64,000 bases of DNA, taken from Aquimarina spongiae. Lineage in GTDB: Bacteria > Bacteroidota > Bacteroidia > Flavobacteriales > Flavobacteriaceae. The translations under genes and the position numbers were made by a program. This document shows, piece by piece, positions 16,427 through 24,334 of this stretch; the first letter of the stretch is position 1; every line of letters begins with the position of its first letter. Location: NCBI RefSeq assembly GCF_900141785.1, contig NZ_FQYP01000009.1:1-64000 (forward strand). Direction: 5' to 3'. Under the pieces are notes generated by a model. That model did no database searches, had not been told where the DNA came from, and was given only the letters and a program-made list of their open reading frames with translations.

Positions 16427-17466
16427 TGTGGATAGTACCAAACAACTTATTGAAGAACAAAGAGTATTATCTTTTTGCTACGGATACGGAGGTCTCGAAA
16501 GAGGAGTTCAGCAAGTTATTCCAATTCAGCCAGTCGCTTACTTGGAGATCGAATCATTTCAAGACTTCAACCTGGTGGCTGCGATGGAAAAGGGTGTGGT
16601 GGATTCAGCACCTATTTGGACGGATATTAAAACCTTCGATCCAGAACCATTTCGTAACCGAATACACGGATTCATTGGAGGTTATCCCTGCCAGGGGGAA
16701 AGCCACGCTGGAAAAAGACAGTTATGGAATGATCCAAGATTCCTTTGGCCGCATATTGAAAAATGCATCAGTTCAATTAGACCTGTTTGGTGTTTCTTCG
16801 AAAACGTCTCCGGACATTTATCAGGATCTTTCCCCTATGTTCTTAGTAGCTTACGAGATCTTGGTTACATCGTTGAACCGGGATTGTTTACAGCGTCAGA
16901 AGTCGGCGCGCCACATGAAAGAAAGAGATTGTTCATACTCGCGTTGGAGAACACCGAATTTGCCTTCCGGTGGGCAACAGCCCAATTACCGGATTCGACC
17001 AAGCGGACACAAAGTGCAAATATGTCTTGCCATGCAAGCAGAAAGCAATTGGTTAACACCCAGAGCAACGGAAACAGAGGAGGATCTTGTGAAGTTTCAA
17101 GAGCGAATGAAGAAATACAACAACAATACGAAAATACCAAATCTTTCAAGTCAGGTAAAGAATTGGCAAACACCAATGGCAAGGGACGGAAAAGGAACGG
17201 ACAGCCCAGCCGATCGAAAAAGGAAATCACCAGGCCTACCAAGTCAGGTAAGAAATTTTCCTACACCTCAAACTCTGGAAACGGAGAAAGCTGCAAAGAG
17301 TACCAAACAGGAAAGTTTATCACAAATGGCAATAAATGGCCAGCTAGACAAGGGAAACAACAACACGAGTGGGAAGAGCCGAGAACGATTAAACCCGGCA
17401 TGGGTTGCACAATTAATGGGTACAACTTTAGAACAGAGCTTCTTCGCCAATATGGCAATGGAGTAG
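16426..17466 (+). CDS. Second long gene candidate overlapping the C5 methylase in the +1 frame
   Basis: ATG 16426 overlaps the preceding stop (TAATG) and opens 346 codons inside the methylase gene. The product has an order of motifs I recall from phage proteins: TSTWWLRWKRVWW, GRILKPS, LDLFGVSSKTSPDI, AYEILVTSLNRDCLQRQKSA, three units of NW/F-x-TP (NWLTPRATE, NWQTPMARD, NFPTPQTLE) and LNPAWVAQLMG near the end. The three TP units lie over the repetitive VNT/ANT/YTS units of the methylase, and LMG lies over its ING. Dual coding is my inference from frame length, start context and motifs. A frame artefact of a biased sequence is the alternative. Confidence 0.5.
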   Translation: MWIVPNNLLKNKEYYLFATDTEVSKEEFSKLFQFSQSLTWRSNHFKTSTWWLRWKRVWWIQHLFGRILKPSIQNHFVTEYTDSLEVIPARGKATLEKDSYGMIQDSFGRILKNASVQLDLFGVSSKTSPDIYQDLSPMFLVAYEILVTSLNRDCLQRQKSARHMKERDCSYSRWRTPNLPSGGQQPNYRIRPSGHKVQICLAMQAESNWLTPRATETEEDLVKFQERMKKYNNNTKIPNLSSQVKNWQTPMARDGKGTDSPADRKRKSPGLPSQVRNFPTPQTLETEKAAKSTKQESLSQMAINGQLDKGNNNTSGKSRERLNPAWVAQLMGTTLEQSFFANMAME

Positions 17467-17522
17467 TAAGTCAGCAAGCGGCTTATGCCTTTGATAATCT
17501 ATTAGTTAAGATGATTTCTTGA
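16428..17522 (+). CDS. DNA (cytosine-5) methyltransferase
   Basis: The protein is about 364 residues from GTG 16428; TTG 16419 is the alternative. Motifs in order: VLSFCYGYGGLERGV (I), GGYPCQG with the catalytic Cys (IV, near 86), FFENVSG (VI, near 124), GAPHERKRLFILA (VIII) and YGNGVVSQQAAYAF (X). The target-recognition region between VIII and X is long, polar and repetitive (LVNTQSNGN, LANTNGKGRKRNG, SYTSNSGNG). The likely role is protection against host restriction. A second open frame (16426-17466) covers nearly the whole gene, and the coupled ATG at the upstream stop belongs to that other frame, not to this one. Confidence 0.87.
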   Translation: MDSTKQLIEEQRVLSFCYGYGGLERGVQQVIPIQPVAYLEIESFQDFNLVAAMEKGVVDSAPIWTDIKTFDPEPFRNRIHGFIGGYPCQGESHAGKRQLWNDPRFLWPHIEKCISSIRPVWCFFENVSGHLSGSFPYVLSSLRDLGYIVEPGLFTASEVGAPHERKRLFILALENTEFAFRWATAQLPDSTKRTQSANMSCHASRKQLVNTQSNGNRGGSCEVSRANEEIQQQYENTKSFKSGKELANTNGKGRKRNGQPSRSKKEITRPTKSGKKFSYTSNSGNGESCKEYQTGKFITNGNKWPARQGKQQHEWEEPRTIKPGMGCTINGYNFRTELLRQYGNGVVSQQAAYAFDNLLVKMIS

Positions 17523-17564
17523 CAAACATAAAAGAACGTATTTTTGTTTCTGAGAAATAAAAAA

Positions 17565-17600
17565 ATGCTAATTTTTATTTATATTAGCATATATATATTT
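17565..17600 (+). terminator. Terminator-like hairpin after the methylase genes
   Basis: ATGCTAAT and ATTAGCAT form an 8-bp stem 43 bp after the C5 methylase stop, followed by AT-rich sequence. Confidence 0.45.
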
Positions 17601-17656
17601 ATATTTGTCAACACAAGGCTACCCCGATTTAAGAAAGATTTTAATGATAAAAATTA

Positions 17657-17679
17657 AGCCGCACAAAAATTGAGCGGCT
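17657..17679 (-). terminator. Terminator for the minus-strand membrane peptide
   Basis: AGCCGC and GCGGCT form a GC stem. Read on the minus strand it is followed by TAATTTTTAT, a T-rich tail, 14 bp after the stop of the 35-residue gene. Confidence 0.5.
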
Positions 17680-17692
17680 GATTAATAATAGA

Positions 17693-17800
17693 TTAACGGG
17701 TAGTTTTCAACTCTCGATATAGGCGATATATGCTAATTGAAAGCGCCAGAAAGTTGATTACTACTGAAATAATTAAGAATAGCAAATACGTTTTAAACAT
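17693..17800 (-). CDS. 35-residue single-span membrane peptide, type I toxin-like
   Basis: On the minus strand ATG 17800 encodes MFKTYLLFLIISVVINFLAL, then SISIYRLYRELKTTR: one membrane helix with a basic C-terminus, the shape of Fst/Ldr-like type I toxins and of small phage membrane peptides. It has its own terminator and lies alone in the 770-bp gap between the C5 methylase and 18293. Whether an antisense RNA exists is not visible. Confidence 0.4.
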   Translation of the reverse strand: MFKTYLLFLIISVVINFLALSISIYRLYRELKTTR

Positions 17801-17830
17801 TTAATTTGCTTTTTTTAGTTAAACATCTGC

Positions 17831-17866
17831 AAAAAGAGCTAACTGGTACTTGGCTCTTTTTTTGTG
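17831..17866. terminator. Bidirectional terminator hairpin
   Basis: AAAAAGAGC(t)A pairs with T(g)GCTCTTTTT around ACTGGTACT, with A/T runs on both sides. It lies upstream of the 35-residue minus-strand gene. The rest of 17867-18292 shows no gene. Confidence 0.55.
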
Positions 17867-18292
17867 TCATAAAGTCACTCGACATGCAGCTCTAGCCGAT
17901 GTAAACAAAGGTAAATCAATTCTTGAGAGATTCTACTAAAAGTTAATAAACGCTTTCAACAAAGTTTTCAACACGAGCCAGATTACCCCATCTTGTTAAA
18001 CAAAATTAAAATTAAAATTAAGTACTTGGTATTCAGTTGTTTAATAAGCTTTTGGAAAGATATCAACTGCTCTGTTAGTAACCTTGTGAAGTGCTGATTT
18101 CACCGTTATTCACAACGTTTTTGCTCTGTATCATCATTAGCGCTATTGATCACCAAAATACGGGATAAGCGTAACCCATTTTTCAGTATAATTTTAACAA
18201 AAAAACTAATATTTCCTTTAAGTAATTTGAAAATGCCATTTATTATTTTGTATTTCTGTAGTATATTGTAGTTGGAAAATAAAACAACAGTA

Positions 18293-18517
18293 ATGGAATT
18301 CATAGATATATTGGATACTGAGGGAGAGGTCCAAACAATTGCATTAGATCAAATTGCAGGCATAATTGATGATGGTGATTTAAGGATCATTCATAGTAAA
18401 GTGCCAGATTTTAAGATAATAACTAACCTCCCAAGGACGGCAATAAAGTCTAGGATAAAGTATTCTAGATCTAAAATGTACAAGCGAAACTTACTAGGTG
18501 GAATAATAGAAGACTAA
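18293..18517 (+). CDS. Hypothetical protein, 74 residues
   Basis: ATG 18293 gives MEFIDILDTEGEVQTIALDQ, an acidic N-terminal half with a basic C-terminus (RIKYSRSKMYKRN). A TTG seven codons upstream is possible. It precedes the SRAP gene by 4 bp and so is probably co-transcribed with it. The function is unknown. Confidence 0.5.
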   Translation: MEFIDILDTEGEVQTIALDQIAGIIDDGDLRIIHSKVPDFKIITNLPRTAIKSRIKYSRSKMYKRNLLGGIIED

Positions 18518-18521
18518 TACT

Positions 18522-19298
18522 ATGTGCTACGATGTTCATGCCAGTTTAAAGTCTCAGCTTAAGAGAGCAAAACACTACGGAAATAAAGAAGCAATCAAAG
18601 AGATTGAAGAAAAGATAGTTCCTCAAACTGAATTACCCTTGTTTCATGCTCAAGGCCAGGCACATAAGAAGCTACTAATTTATACAGATAAACAACCAGA
18701 GTATCCTACGGTTTCAACATGGGGTTTAGTTCCAAGTTGGGTGAAGGATACCGAGCAACTTAAAAAGTTTTGGAATAATACTTTAAATGCCAGGGGAGAA
18801 ACGATCTTCGAAAAACCTTCTTTTAGGTATTCCGCGAAAAATAGGAGATGTTTGATTTATATAGATGGTTTTTACGAACACCATCATTTCAATAAAAAGA
18901 CGTATCCTTTTCATATTCATAGGAAAGATGGTGAGCCTTTAATCCTTGCGGGACTATGGAACGAATGGACGGATAAGCAAACAGGAGAAATTCTCAATAC
19001 ATTTTCTATTGTTACCACCGAAGGGAATTCTTTATTATCTGGTATACATAACAACCCCAGATTAAAGGGTCCGAGGATGCCTGTTATTTTACCGGATGAG
19101 ATCGCGGATAATTGGTTAAACCCTATTAATGATGAATTAGATCAAAAGGCAATTCAAGAATTAATCAGACCTTATCCAGACAGTGAGTTGGACTACTACA
19201 CGGTAGATCGTCTAAGAGGTAAAGCTTATATAGGGAATAAAGAAGAAATTACTCATAAGTTTGAGTATGAAGAATTAGAATACGACTTCAATGATTAG
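18522..19298 (+). CDS. SRAP-domain protein (HMCES/YedK family), abasic-site DNA-protein crosslinker
   Basis: The 258-residue protein starts MCYDVHASL, placing the catalytic Cys at position 2 as the family requires. Further hallmarks are STWGLVPSWVKD, NARGETIFEKPSFRY with the conserved Asn, GFYEHHH with the conserved Glu, and SGIHNNPRLKGPRMPVIL with the His. SRAP proteins form a covalent adduct with abasic sites in single-stranded DNA and shield them. In a virus genome it would protect single-stranded replication intermediates or modified DNA. The neighbours are small and uncharacterised. Confidence 0.9.
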   Translation: MCYDVHASLKSQLKRAKHYGNKEAIKEIEEKIVPQTELPLFHAQGQAHKKLLIYTDKQPEYPTVSTWGLVPSWVKDTEQLKKFWNNTLNARGETIFEKPSFRYSAKNRRCLIYIDGFYEHHHFNKKTYPFHIHRKDGEPLILAGLWNEWTDKQTGEILNTFSIVTTEGNSLLSGIHNNPRLKGPRMPVILPDEIADNWLNPINDELDQKAIQELIRPYPDSELDYYTVDRLRGKAYIGNKEEITHKFEYEELEYDFND

Positions 19299-19452
19299 GG
19301 AAGGAGATAAGGTTAAATTAAAAGATTCCCAAGCCTCTATGGAGGTTGTTAAGCTAGATGATGATTATGCAGTCTGCGAATGGAATAACCAATTAGGGGC
19401 CGAAATGAAAGGGAGCTTCCCTATTCATCTTTTGGAGATCATTTCTTCTTAA
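19291..19452 (+). CDS. Overlooked 53-residue protein, DUF2158/YodC-like
   Basis: ATG 19291 overlaps the SRAP stop. The protein reads MIREGDKVKLKDSQASMEVV and continues with AVCEWNN; the pattern xxGDxVxLKxxxxxMxV...VxCxW is that of the small DUF2158 (YodC-like) beta-barrel family. The stop overlaps the 3' end of the convergent gene by 14 bases. The role is unknown. Confidence 0.6.
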   Translation: MIREGDKVKLKDSQASMEVVKLDDDYAVCEWNNQLGAEMKGSFPIHLLEIISS

Positions 19453-19762
19453 AAGGATTCTCCGATGATTTTTCTATCCATTTCCATTTACCTTCATTCA
19501 CATTGACATAATAATAAGCTCCATCGCATTCAAAATTTTGGTGTACGCTAATTAGTCCCATAAAAATGTTGGTAGCTGCTTCTAAACTTCGTTTACCTGA
19601 ATATCTACCTTTTGCAGTCTCAAAAAAGTATTTCTTATTCCATAAATAAGCAAAAGCTTTCCCGGAATTGGATACTCTGATATAGGATAACCCTTCATAA
19701 GCTCTTTTAATTTTATGAATTTTAAACTCTTCATTTATAAAACTGGCATCGTAAGACTTCAT
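19439..19762 (-). CDS. Hypothetical protein, 107 residues
   Basis: A small basic, aromatic-rich soluble protein (YAYLWNKKYFFETAKGRYSG), transcribed against its neighbours and convergent with the DUF2158-like gene. No family is recognised. The promoter would lie in 19763-19840, next to the decamer array. Confidence 0.45.
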   Translation of the reverse strand: MKSYDASFINEEFKIHKIKRAYEGLSYIRVSNSGKAFAYLWNKKYFFETAKGRYSGKRSLEAATNIFMGLISVHQNFECDGAYYYVNVNEGKWKWIEKSSENPFKKK

Positions 19763-19840
19763 GCAAATTGGAAATATTCCATAAAACTAGGAAATATTCC
19801 AATTTATTATGTGATTTGTTAATAACTTTAACGATTAATC

Positions 19841-19970
19841 GTTCCTAACTTACCCTACTGTTACCTACCGTGACCTATCATGCGTTAACGTACGTTAACC
19901 TAACCTAACTTTATCTTATGTAATCTGCCGTTATTTATCCTAACCTACTGTACCCTAGCGTTCCAACCGC
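19841..19970. repeat. Thirteen degenerate 10-bp units in perfect register
   Basis: The units read GTTCCTAACT, TACCCTACTG, TTACCTACCG, TGACCTATCA, TGCGTTAACG, TACGTTAACC, TAACCTAACT, TTATCTTATG, TAATCTGCCG, TTATTTATCC, TAACCTACTG, TACCCTAGCG and TTCCAACCGC. T is found at position 1 in 12 of 13 and at position 6 in 12 of 13, and A at position 7 in 10 of 13. A palindrome, TTAACGTACGTTAA (19885-19898), lies near the centre. The period is close to one helical turn. The array ends 14 bp before the -7 box of the late operon. Confidence 0.75.
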
Positions 19971-19984
19971 TTTAAAATCCGATA

Positions 19985-19992
19985 TACTTTAG
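19985..19992 (+). promoter_or_regulatory. Possible -7 box of the late operon
   Basis: TACTTTAG matches TAnnTTTG at five of six fixed positions, just after the decamer array and 17 bp ahead of the first late gene ATG. The leader would be very short, so this is tentative. Confidence 0.3.
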
Positions 19993-20008
19993 CTACGAGT
20001 TCATAAAC

Positions 20009-21649
20009 ATGATGAGTTTGAGTAGTAATAAAGTTTTCATGCAAAATCCGCTTTACCGTCCATTAATGGATGGTAAACGGTTTGATGTGCTACTACCAAA
20101 AACAAATTGTACTTCAACAACATTAGCCAGCGGTGATACACATGTTACGGTTAATCACATGGCAGATTGGGTCAAAAAACACTATAAGCAAACCGAACGG
20201 TTAGCGCCAAAGCTAAAACGAAGAACAGTTAAACAAACGGTAGACAGTATTTACGAATTCCTTTACAACCATTTCCAGTATAAGGCCGATGGAGAGTTAC
20301 AGCAATTACGATCACCAGGTTGTAGTTGGTATCAACGTAAAGAAGGAATTGACTGTAAATCGTATAGCATTTTTACCAGTTGTCTTTTGATGAATTTGGG
20401 AATTGATCATTACATACGAGAAGTTCGGCAACCAGGTACAGCACCACAACTTTTTACTCATGTCTACATCACGGTACCCAAAAAAGGAAAAAGTAACGCT
20501 CCAGGCAATTACTATGTGATCGATGCTACCAAGCACGAAAATACAGAAGTACCATTCCTAGAGGCAAAAGATACATTTATGAGTGCATTACCACATGTTG
20601 GATTAAACGGGCCAGGCAAAACAAAACGTCGATATAGAAGAGGTTTACGATTACCGGAAACCGCAAATCGAGGTTTTGAGAACTTTTTGAAGTTTCTATC
20701 TATCGAAGGTGTTTCGCCAAGCATAGTAAATGCGATTCGTAAAGAAGCACAATTTTACCTTGATTTAGGAATCCACCCAGATTTCGCAATTACCGATCAA
20801 GGTGTAATCGTTCAAAGAAAACTATTTCCATTCAAGTTAAACAGAGGATTAAGAGAGCCACTAACCACTGGAGCTATTGCTAGTGCTAGTAAGTTAGTAT
20901 TAGAAAGTAACTTCTTCAAGAAAACATTAGGAGCTGTTTTTGCTAACGGTTTCGATTTTTCATGTATTGGATCTTCATACACACCAGCAAGAGCCAAAAA
21001 CGATGTACAGGTAGATATGCCCTACATCGTAAGACAAAGTGGTTTGGAGTCAGTGGTAAACAATACAACACTTAACAAATTTCTAAACCTTGCACAAGGG
21101 TATCGAGATGAAGCTAACAATGGGACAGCTTCCCGATTCGCTAAATGTACACGAGACGGTCACCGTTTGAGAGAACAGGCCGTAACCGAATTGATTAACC
21201 GTGTGATGAATGAAGTTAAAGCAAATTTCATTCTTACGCCTTCTGGTCAGAAAAACGGTGTGATCAACTTACCAGCCGGAAATGCTTTCCCAGGTTATCG
21301 AAGAGGACTTTCTTATCGATGGGGTGGCGGAAATGGTAGAAACTATAGTTATCAATCATACACAGTTCAACGCAAACCAAATTCAACAGGTGGAGGAATC
21401 ACCACTGGAGGATCTAATACTGGAGGAGGGATTACCACAGGAAACCCAATCCCAGGAGATGGATTCAATACTGGAGGTGGTGTAATTACAACCCCTCTTA
21501 ATCCAACTGTCCCCGTAAATCAACCACAAGTTCAGAGAGCTGGGATAGGTGTTGGTGGAATTGTAATTGCTACGGCTGCATTAGGGACGATCTTCTATCC
21601 ACAGATTAAAAAAGCAATGAGCAAGAAATCAACTAAAACCAGTAAGTAA
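20009..21649 (+). CDS. Transglutaminase-like cysteine protein with C-terminal membrane anchor
   Basis: The 546 residues contain a transglutaminase-like core (about 75-180) with the triad Cys116 (GIDCKSYS), His151 (FTHVYI) and Asp172 (YVIDATK). It may be a protease, a crosslinker or a peptidoglycan-active enzyme. A GLNGPG motif at 198-203 follows the core. A Gly/Thr-rich spacer (about 450-510) leads to a single membrane helix, GIGVGGIVIATAALGTIFY, and a basic tail. It opens the late operon. A virion-membrane location with a role in maturation or cell-wall entry is my inference. ATG 20012 is an alternative start. Confidence 0.72.
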   Translation: MMSLSSNKVFMQNPLYRPLMDGKRFDVLLPKTNCTSTTLASGDTHVTVNHMADWVKKHYKQTERLAPKLKRRTVKQTVDSIYEFLYNHFQYKADGELQQLRSPGCSWYQRKEGIDCKSYSIFTSCLLMNLGIDHYIREVRQPGTAPQLFTHVYITVPKKGKSNAPGNYYVIDATKHENTEVPFLEAKDTFMSALPHVGLNGPGKTKRRYRRGLRLPETANRGFENFLKFLSIEGVSPSIVNAIRKEAQFYLDLGIHPDFAITDQGVIVQRKLFPFKLNRGLREPLTTGAIASASKLVLESNFFKKTLGAVFANGFDFSCIGSSYTPARAKNDVQVDMPYIVRQSGLESVVNNTTLNKFLNLAQGYRDEANNGTASRFAKCTRDGHRLREQAVTELINRVMNEVKANFILTPSGQKNGVINLPAGNAFPGYRRGLSYRWGGGNGRNYSYQSYTVQRKPNSTGGGITTGGSNTGGGITTGNPIPGDGFNTGGGVITTPLNPTVPVNQPQVQRAGIGVGGIVIATAALGTIFYPQIKKAMSKKSTKTSK

Positions 21650-22398
21650 TGTTTCAGGATACAGCATTTGATTTAGAAGAAGTGATCACAAATAGGCCAA
21701 TTCATCATGAATTACCGCCGCAGCCTGTGCCTGTTGTTATAGGCTTTAATCCAGTACAATTGCCACCACAACAAAAACCTGTAAATCCGGTAATTCTTCC
21801 AAAACCTACAAGTCAGGTTTCACCACAAAACATTGTGGATGGATGGGTAGCTAGCATTTTAACTCCATTGGTTGCTAATATAATGGGGCTTATAAATCAA
21901 GCTTCAAACCCCAATTTACTGACACAAGCCAACAATATAGGTTTAGTAAATAAGGTGCTTAAAGAGCTGGCTACACTAAAGGTCTACTTTGACATTCAGG
22001 CAAAGAAAGAAACATCAACAATAAATAAAAACATTCAGATATATAAGGTAAAAGCCATTGATGGATTGATCAAAAATATATCAACAGCTTACGAGAAAAT
22101 GGTGAAATCATTAGGAGGCTCAGTTCGTACTAATGCAACCACTTTCTTAGCCTCAGATACGAAAAACGTATCTGGTATTTCCCTGAATTGGTCAGGTGGT
22201 ATAGTAAAAGCGACTTACACCACTTTTTCACCAGTAGTAACCACAGGAAAGCCGCCAGTAACAACGGTTAATCCAGCGATTCCAGTAAACGATTTGGATT
22301 CTGGTACCACACCGGAAAAGCCAAATAATGGTACAAATATCCTATGGTGGATATTAGGTGGATATGGGGCATATCGAATATATAAAATGATCGGATAA
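21649..22398 (+). CDS. Membrane-anchored virion-like protein, 249 residues
   Basis: A Pro-rich N-terminus (PPQPVPVVIG, LPPQQKPVNPVILPKP) is followed by a helical middle, a beta-rich section and a C-terminal membrane helix, NILWWILGGYGAYRIYKMIG. The start overlaps the previous stop (TAATG). The topology, with a large N-terminal part and a C-terminal anchor, resembles the preceding protein. No family is recognised; a minor structural protein is inferred from the operon. Confidence 0.55.
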   Translation: MFQDTAFDLEEVITNRPIHHELPPQPVPVVIGFNPVQLPPQQKPVNPVILPKPTSQVSPQNIVDGWVASILTPLVANIMGLINQASNPNLLTQANNIGLVNKVLKELATLKVYFDIQAKKETSTINKNIQIYKVKAIDGLIKNISTAYEKMVKSLGGSVRTNATTFLASDTKNVSGISLNWSGGIVKATYTTFSPVVTTGKPPVTTVNPAIPVNDLDSGTTPEKPNNGTNILWWILGGYGAYRIYKMIG

Positions 22399-22463
22399 TC
22401 TGTGCTTTTTGGTATTTGCCGCATGAGCACATTGTCATATAGTTAAACGTAAAAATTAAGAAC

Positions 22464-22922
22464 ATGTTAGACAAAGTAAATTCTAAAACCCTTAGCAATA
22501 GCGTAAAGCACGTAAGTGCAGGGTTAATTGGGGCGGCAGGCTCAGGAGCAGTTAATGCTTTTGTTCCGGCCAAACACAAAAGAATCTCAAAAATTGCCAT
22601 GCTAGTAGGAGCGACAATCGTTGCCGCTGCAAGTCAGACAGGTAATTCAAAATTAAAGCCAACAACTAGTGCACTACTTGGAGTAGCACTTCGTCAAGGG
22701 CAAGAATTATTGCAAGAAACGTTACAGAGCAGATTTGCTTTAACGGACAATAGTACATCATCGGATAAGGCTATTGCAGGAGCACTGGGATTAAATTGTC
22801 CAGGCGGTTGCCAAGGATCTTGGCAAGGAGGGCTTCCAGCTTTAAATAGTCCAGATATGTACGATACTGTATATGAAGCAATTCCAGAGATAGGGGCAGG
22901 ATCGGAAAATTCTTTTGCCTAA
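22464..22922 (+). CDS. Ala/Gly-rich membrane protein, possible virion membrane component
   Basis: The 152 residues have two moderately hydrophobic Ala/Gly-rich helices (about 17-34 and 41-57) and a C-terminal part with GLNCPGG at 109-115 and the CPGGC pair. The motif resembles GLNGPG found in two other late proteins. It lies directly before the capsid candidate. The function is unknown; membrane localisation is predicted. Confidence 0.55.
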   Translation: MLDKVNSKTLSNSVKHVSAGLIGAAGSGAVNAFVPAKHKRISKIAMLVGATIVAAASQTGNSKLKPTTSALLGVALRQGQELLQETLQSRFALTDNSTSSDKAIAGALGLNCPGGCQGSWQGGLPALNSPDMYDTVYEAIPEIGAGSENSFA

Positions 22923-22978
22923 ATCCATCTAGAAAAATTAAGAATATCAATTAGAAACAAATATAAATAAATATAACA

Positions 22979-23581
22979 ATGAGAAATTTACCATTAGTAG
23001 TAGCAGCGTTTGGATTTTTAAAAGATGTATCCAAAATATTAAGCTCAGAATTGTATTCTTTGATTCAGGGTGAAAGAGTAAGATTAGTAGATCACACTGG
23101 ATATGTTCGTAAGAATATTACTGGAGCTTCTTCAAATTTCGATATTATCGATAGTGAAACAGAAGCAATCAAAGGGGTTTCTACTATCAAAGGACAAAGA
23201 CTTCGTAAAAATGAAGCTCACATCATTACCCAATTAGCAGTTGGATATGGTTCAATTGATAATGCAGGAAACGAAGGAGCTGCCCAATATGGACACACAA
23301 ATATTGCAGCCTTAAGGAATGCAAATCTTGTGATTTCACAAAACAATAGAGAAGTATTAAACCTTCCATTGGCGGATCTTATTCGTCCAAATGGTGATGA
23401 TATGAATTCCTCTGATCAATATTACAAGTTGTCAGCATTTGCATACTTAGTTGATGATGAGGATTTCGAGATGCAAGTGATTTTCCCTAATGGAGTGGCA
23501 ATGCCAGCTGTTGTGGGATCTGCTAATCACTATCTAGAAGTGATGTGGAAAGGGTTTAAGACTATCAAAAATCTAATCTAA
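22979..23581 (+). CDS. Candidate major capsid (coat) protein
   Basis: The 200-residue protein is predicted beta-rich after a hydrophobic start (MRNLPLVVAAFGFL). Segments such as REVLNLPLADLI, YYKLSAFAYLVDDEDFEMQV and HYLEVMWKGFKTI would suit a jelly-roll. It is followed by the strongest terminator of the operon (23615-23649), as is common after highly expressed coat genes. No database family is recognised, and the capsid role is inferred from size, predicted fold, position and terminator. Another structural role is possible. Confidence 0.45.
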   Translation: MRNLPLVVAAFGFLKDVSKILSSELYSLIQGERVRLVDHTGYVRKNITGASSNFDIIDSETEAIKGVSTIKGQRLRKNEAHIITQLAVGYGSIDNAGNEGAAQYGHTNIAALRNANLVISQNNREVLNLPLADLIRPNGDDMNSSDQYYKLSAFAYLVDDEDFEMQVIFPNGVAMPAVVGSANHYLEVMWKGFKTIKNLI

Positions 23582-23614
23582 GTAAGCCTTTCATAATTGA
23601 GTTTGAATTAGTTT

Positions 23615-23649
23615 AAAAAGCCTTGTCTATTCTAGGCAAGGCTTTTTTT
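23615..23649 (+). terminator. Strong terminator after the capsid candidate
   Basis: AAAAAGCCTTGTCTA pairs with TAGGCAAGGCTTTTT (15 bp, one G-T pair), loop TTC, followed by T residues. It would split the late operon into a high- and a lower-expression part. Confidence 0.8.
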
Positions 23650-23668
23650 ACACCAAAACGGAAATCCA

Positions 23669-24043
23669 ATGGATCAAAATGTATTACATCTAAAACCTTA
23701 TATCAAAACACTTACGGTAACTATTCCTAACGGGAGTTCGCAAGCTAGTAAGACTATTGAAATTCCAAAAGGATATAAGGTATTGGCCGCAGCAAAGGCC
23801 AATCAAGACTTAAATCAAATTATAAACTTAGGAATCTACGAACAAGGTCAGGAGATCAATACACCTATGGATTTATCCTTTTGGAGAGATCGAGAGATAG
23901 GAAAGAATTTCACAGATGGATTTGTAGTACTTAATACTACGGGATCTTCTGAGCTAGAAGTAAAATTGAATTCACCTTTTGGCAATGTAGGTTCTGATAC
24001 TCAAGTACAAGTAGTATTTATCATTCTTCAAGAATCATGCTAG
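23669..24043 (+). CDS. Small beta-rich structural protein candidate, 124 residues
   Basis: The protein is a single predicted beta-sandwich: VTIPNGSSQASKTIEIPKGY, LNLGIYEQGQ-like strands, ELEVKLNSPFGNV and TQVQVVFIILQESC. It comes right after the terminator of the capsid candidate and overlaps the next gene by 7 bases. It could be a second, smaller capsid or vertex protein. No family is recognised. Confidence 0.5.
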   Translation: MDQNVLHLKPYIKTLTVTIPNGSSQASKTIEIPKGYKVLAAAKANQDLNQIINLGIYEQGQEINTPMDLSFWRDREIGKNFTDGFVVLNTTGSSELEVKLNSPFGNVGSDTQVQVVFIILQESC

Positions 24044-24333
24044 ATAGTATCAATCAAAATATTGCGGATGCATTACTGTATCGTACGTATGCGGCAAGTG
24101 ATACCATTAAGCAAACCGAGGAGAATTATTCCTTAAAAGGGAAAATTGCTCCTAGGTTTCATAATGAGGGTACTACTGATGTCACCATATTCGATATAAA
24201 GATTAAACCTGGGGAGATGTTTAACCTATCAGCTACTGCAATTCCAATGGATGGTACCATTTCTATAATCATGCCTACTGGCGGAAAGTTAGTCGTGGTT
24301 TATAACACGCTTATAAAGCAAAAAGAATGCTAA
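24037..24333 (+). CDS. Small beta-rich structural protein candidate, 98 residues
   Basis: It begins MLDSINQNIADALLYRTY, followed by strands including FHNEGTTDVTIFDIKIKPGE and TISIIMPTGGKLVVVYNTL. It overlaps the previous gene by 7 bases, so the pair is translationally coupled. It is probably a minor virion component; the role is inferred from its context only. Confidence 0.48.
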   Translation: MLDSINQNIADALLYRTYAASDTIKQTEENYSLKGKIAPRFHNEGTTDVTIFDIKIKPGEMFNLSATAIPMDGTISIIMPTGGKLVVVYNTLIKQKEC

Positions 24334-24334
24334 T

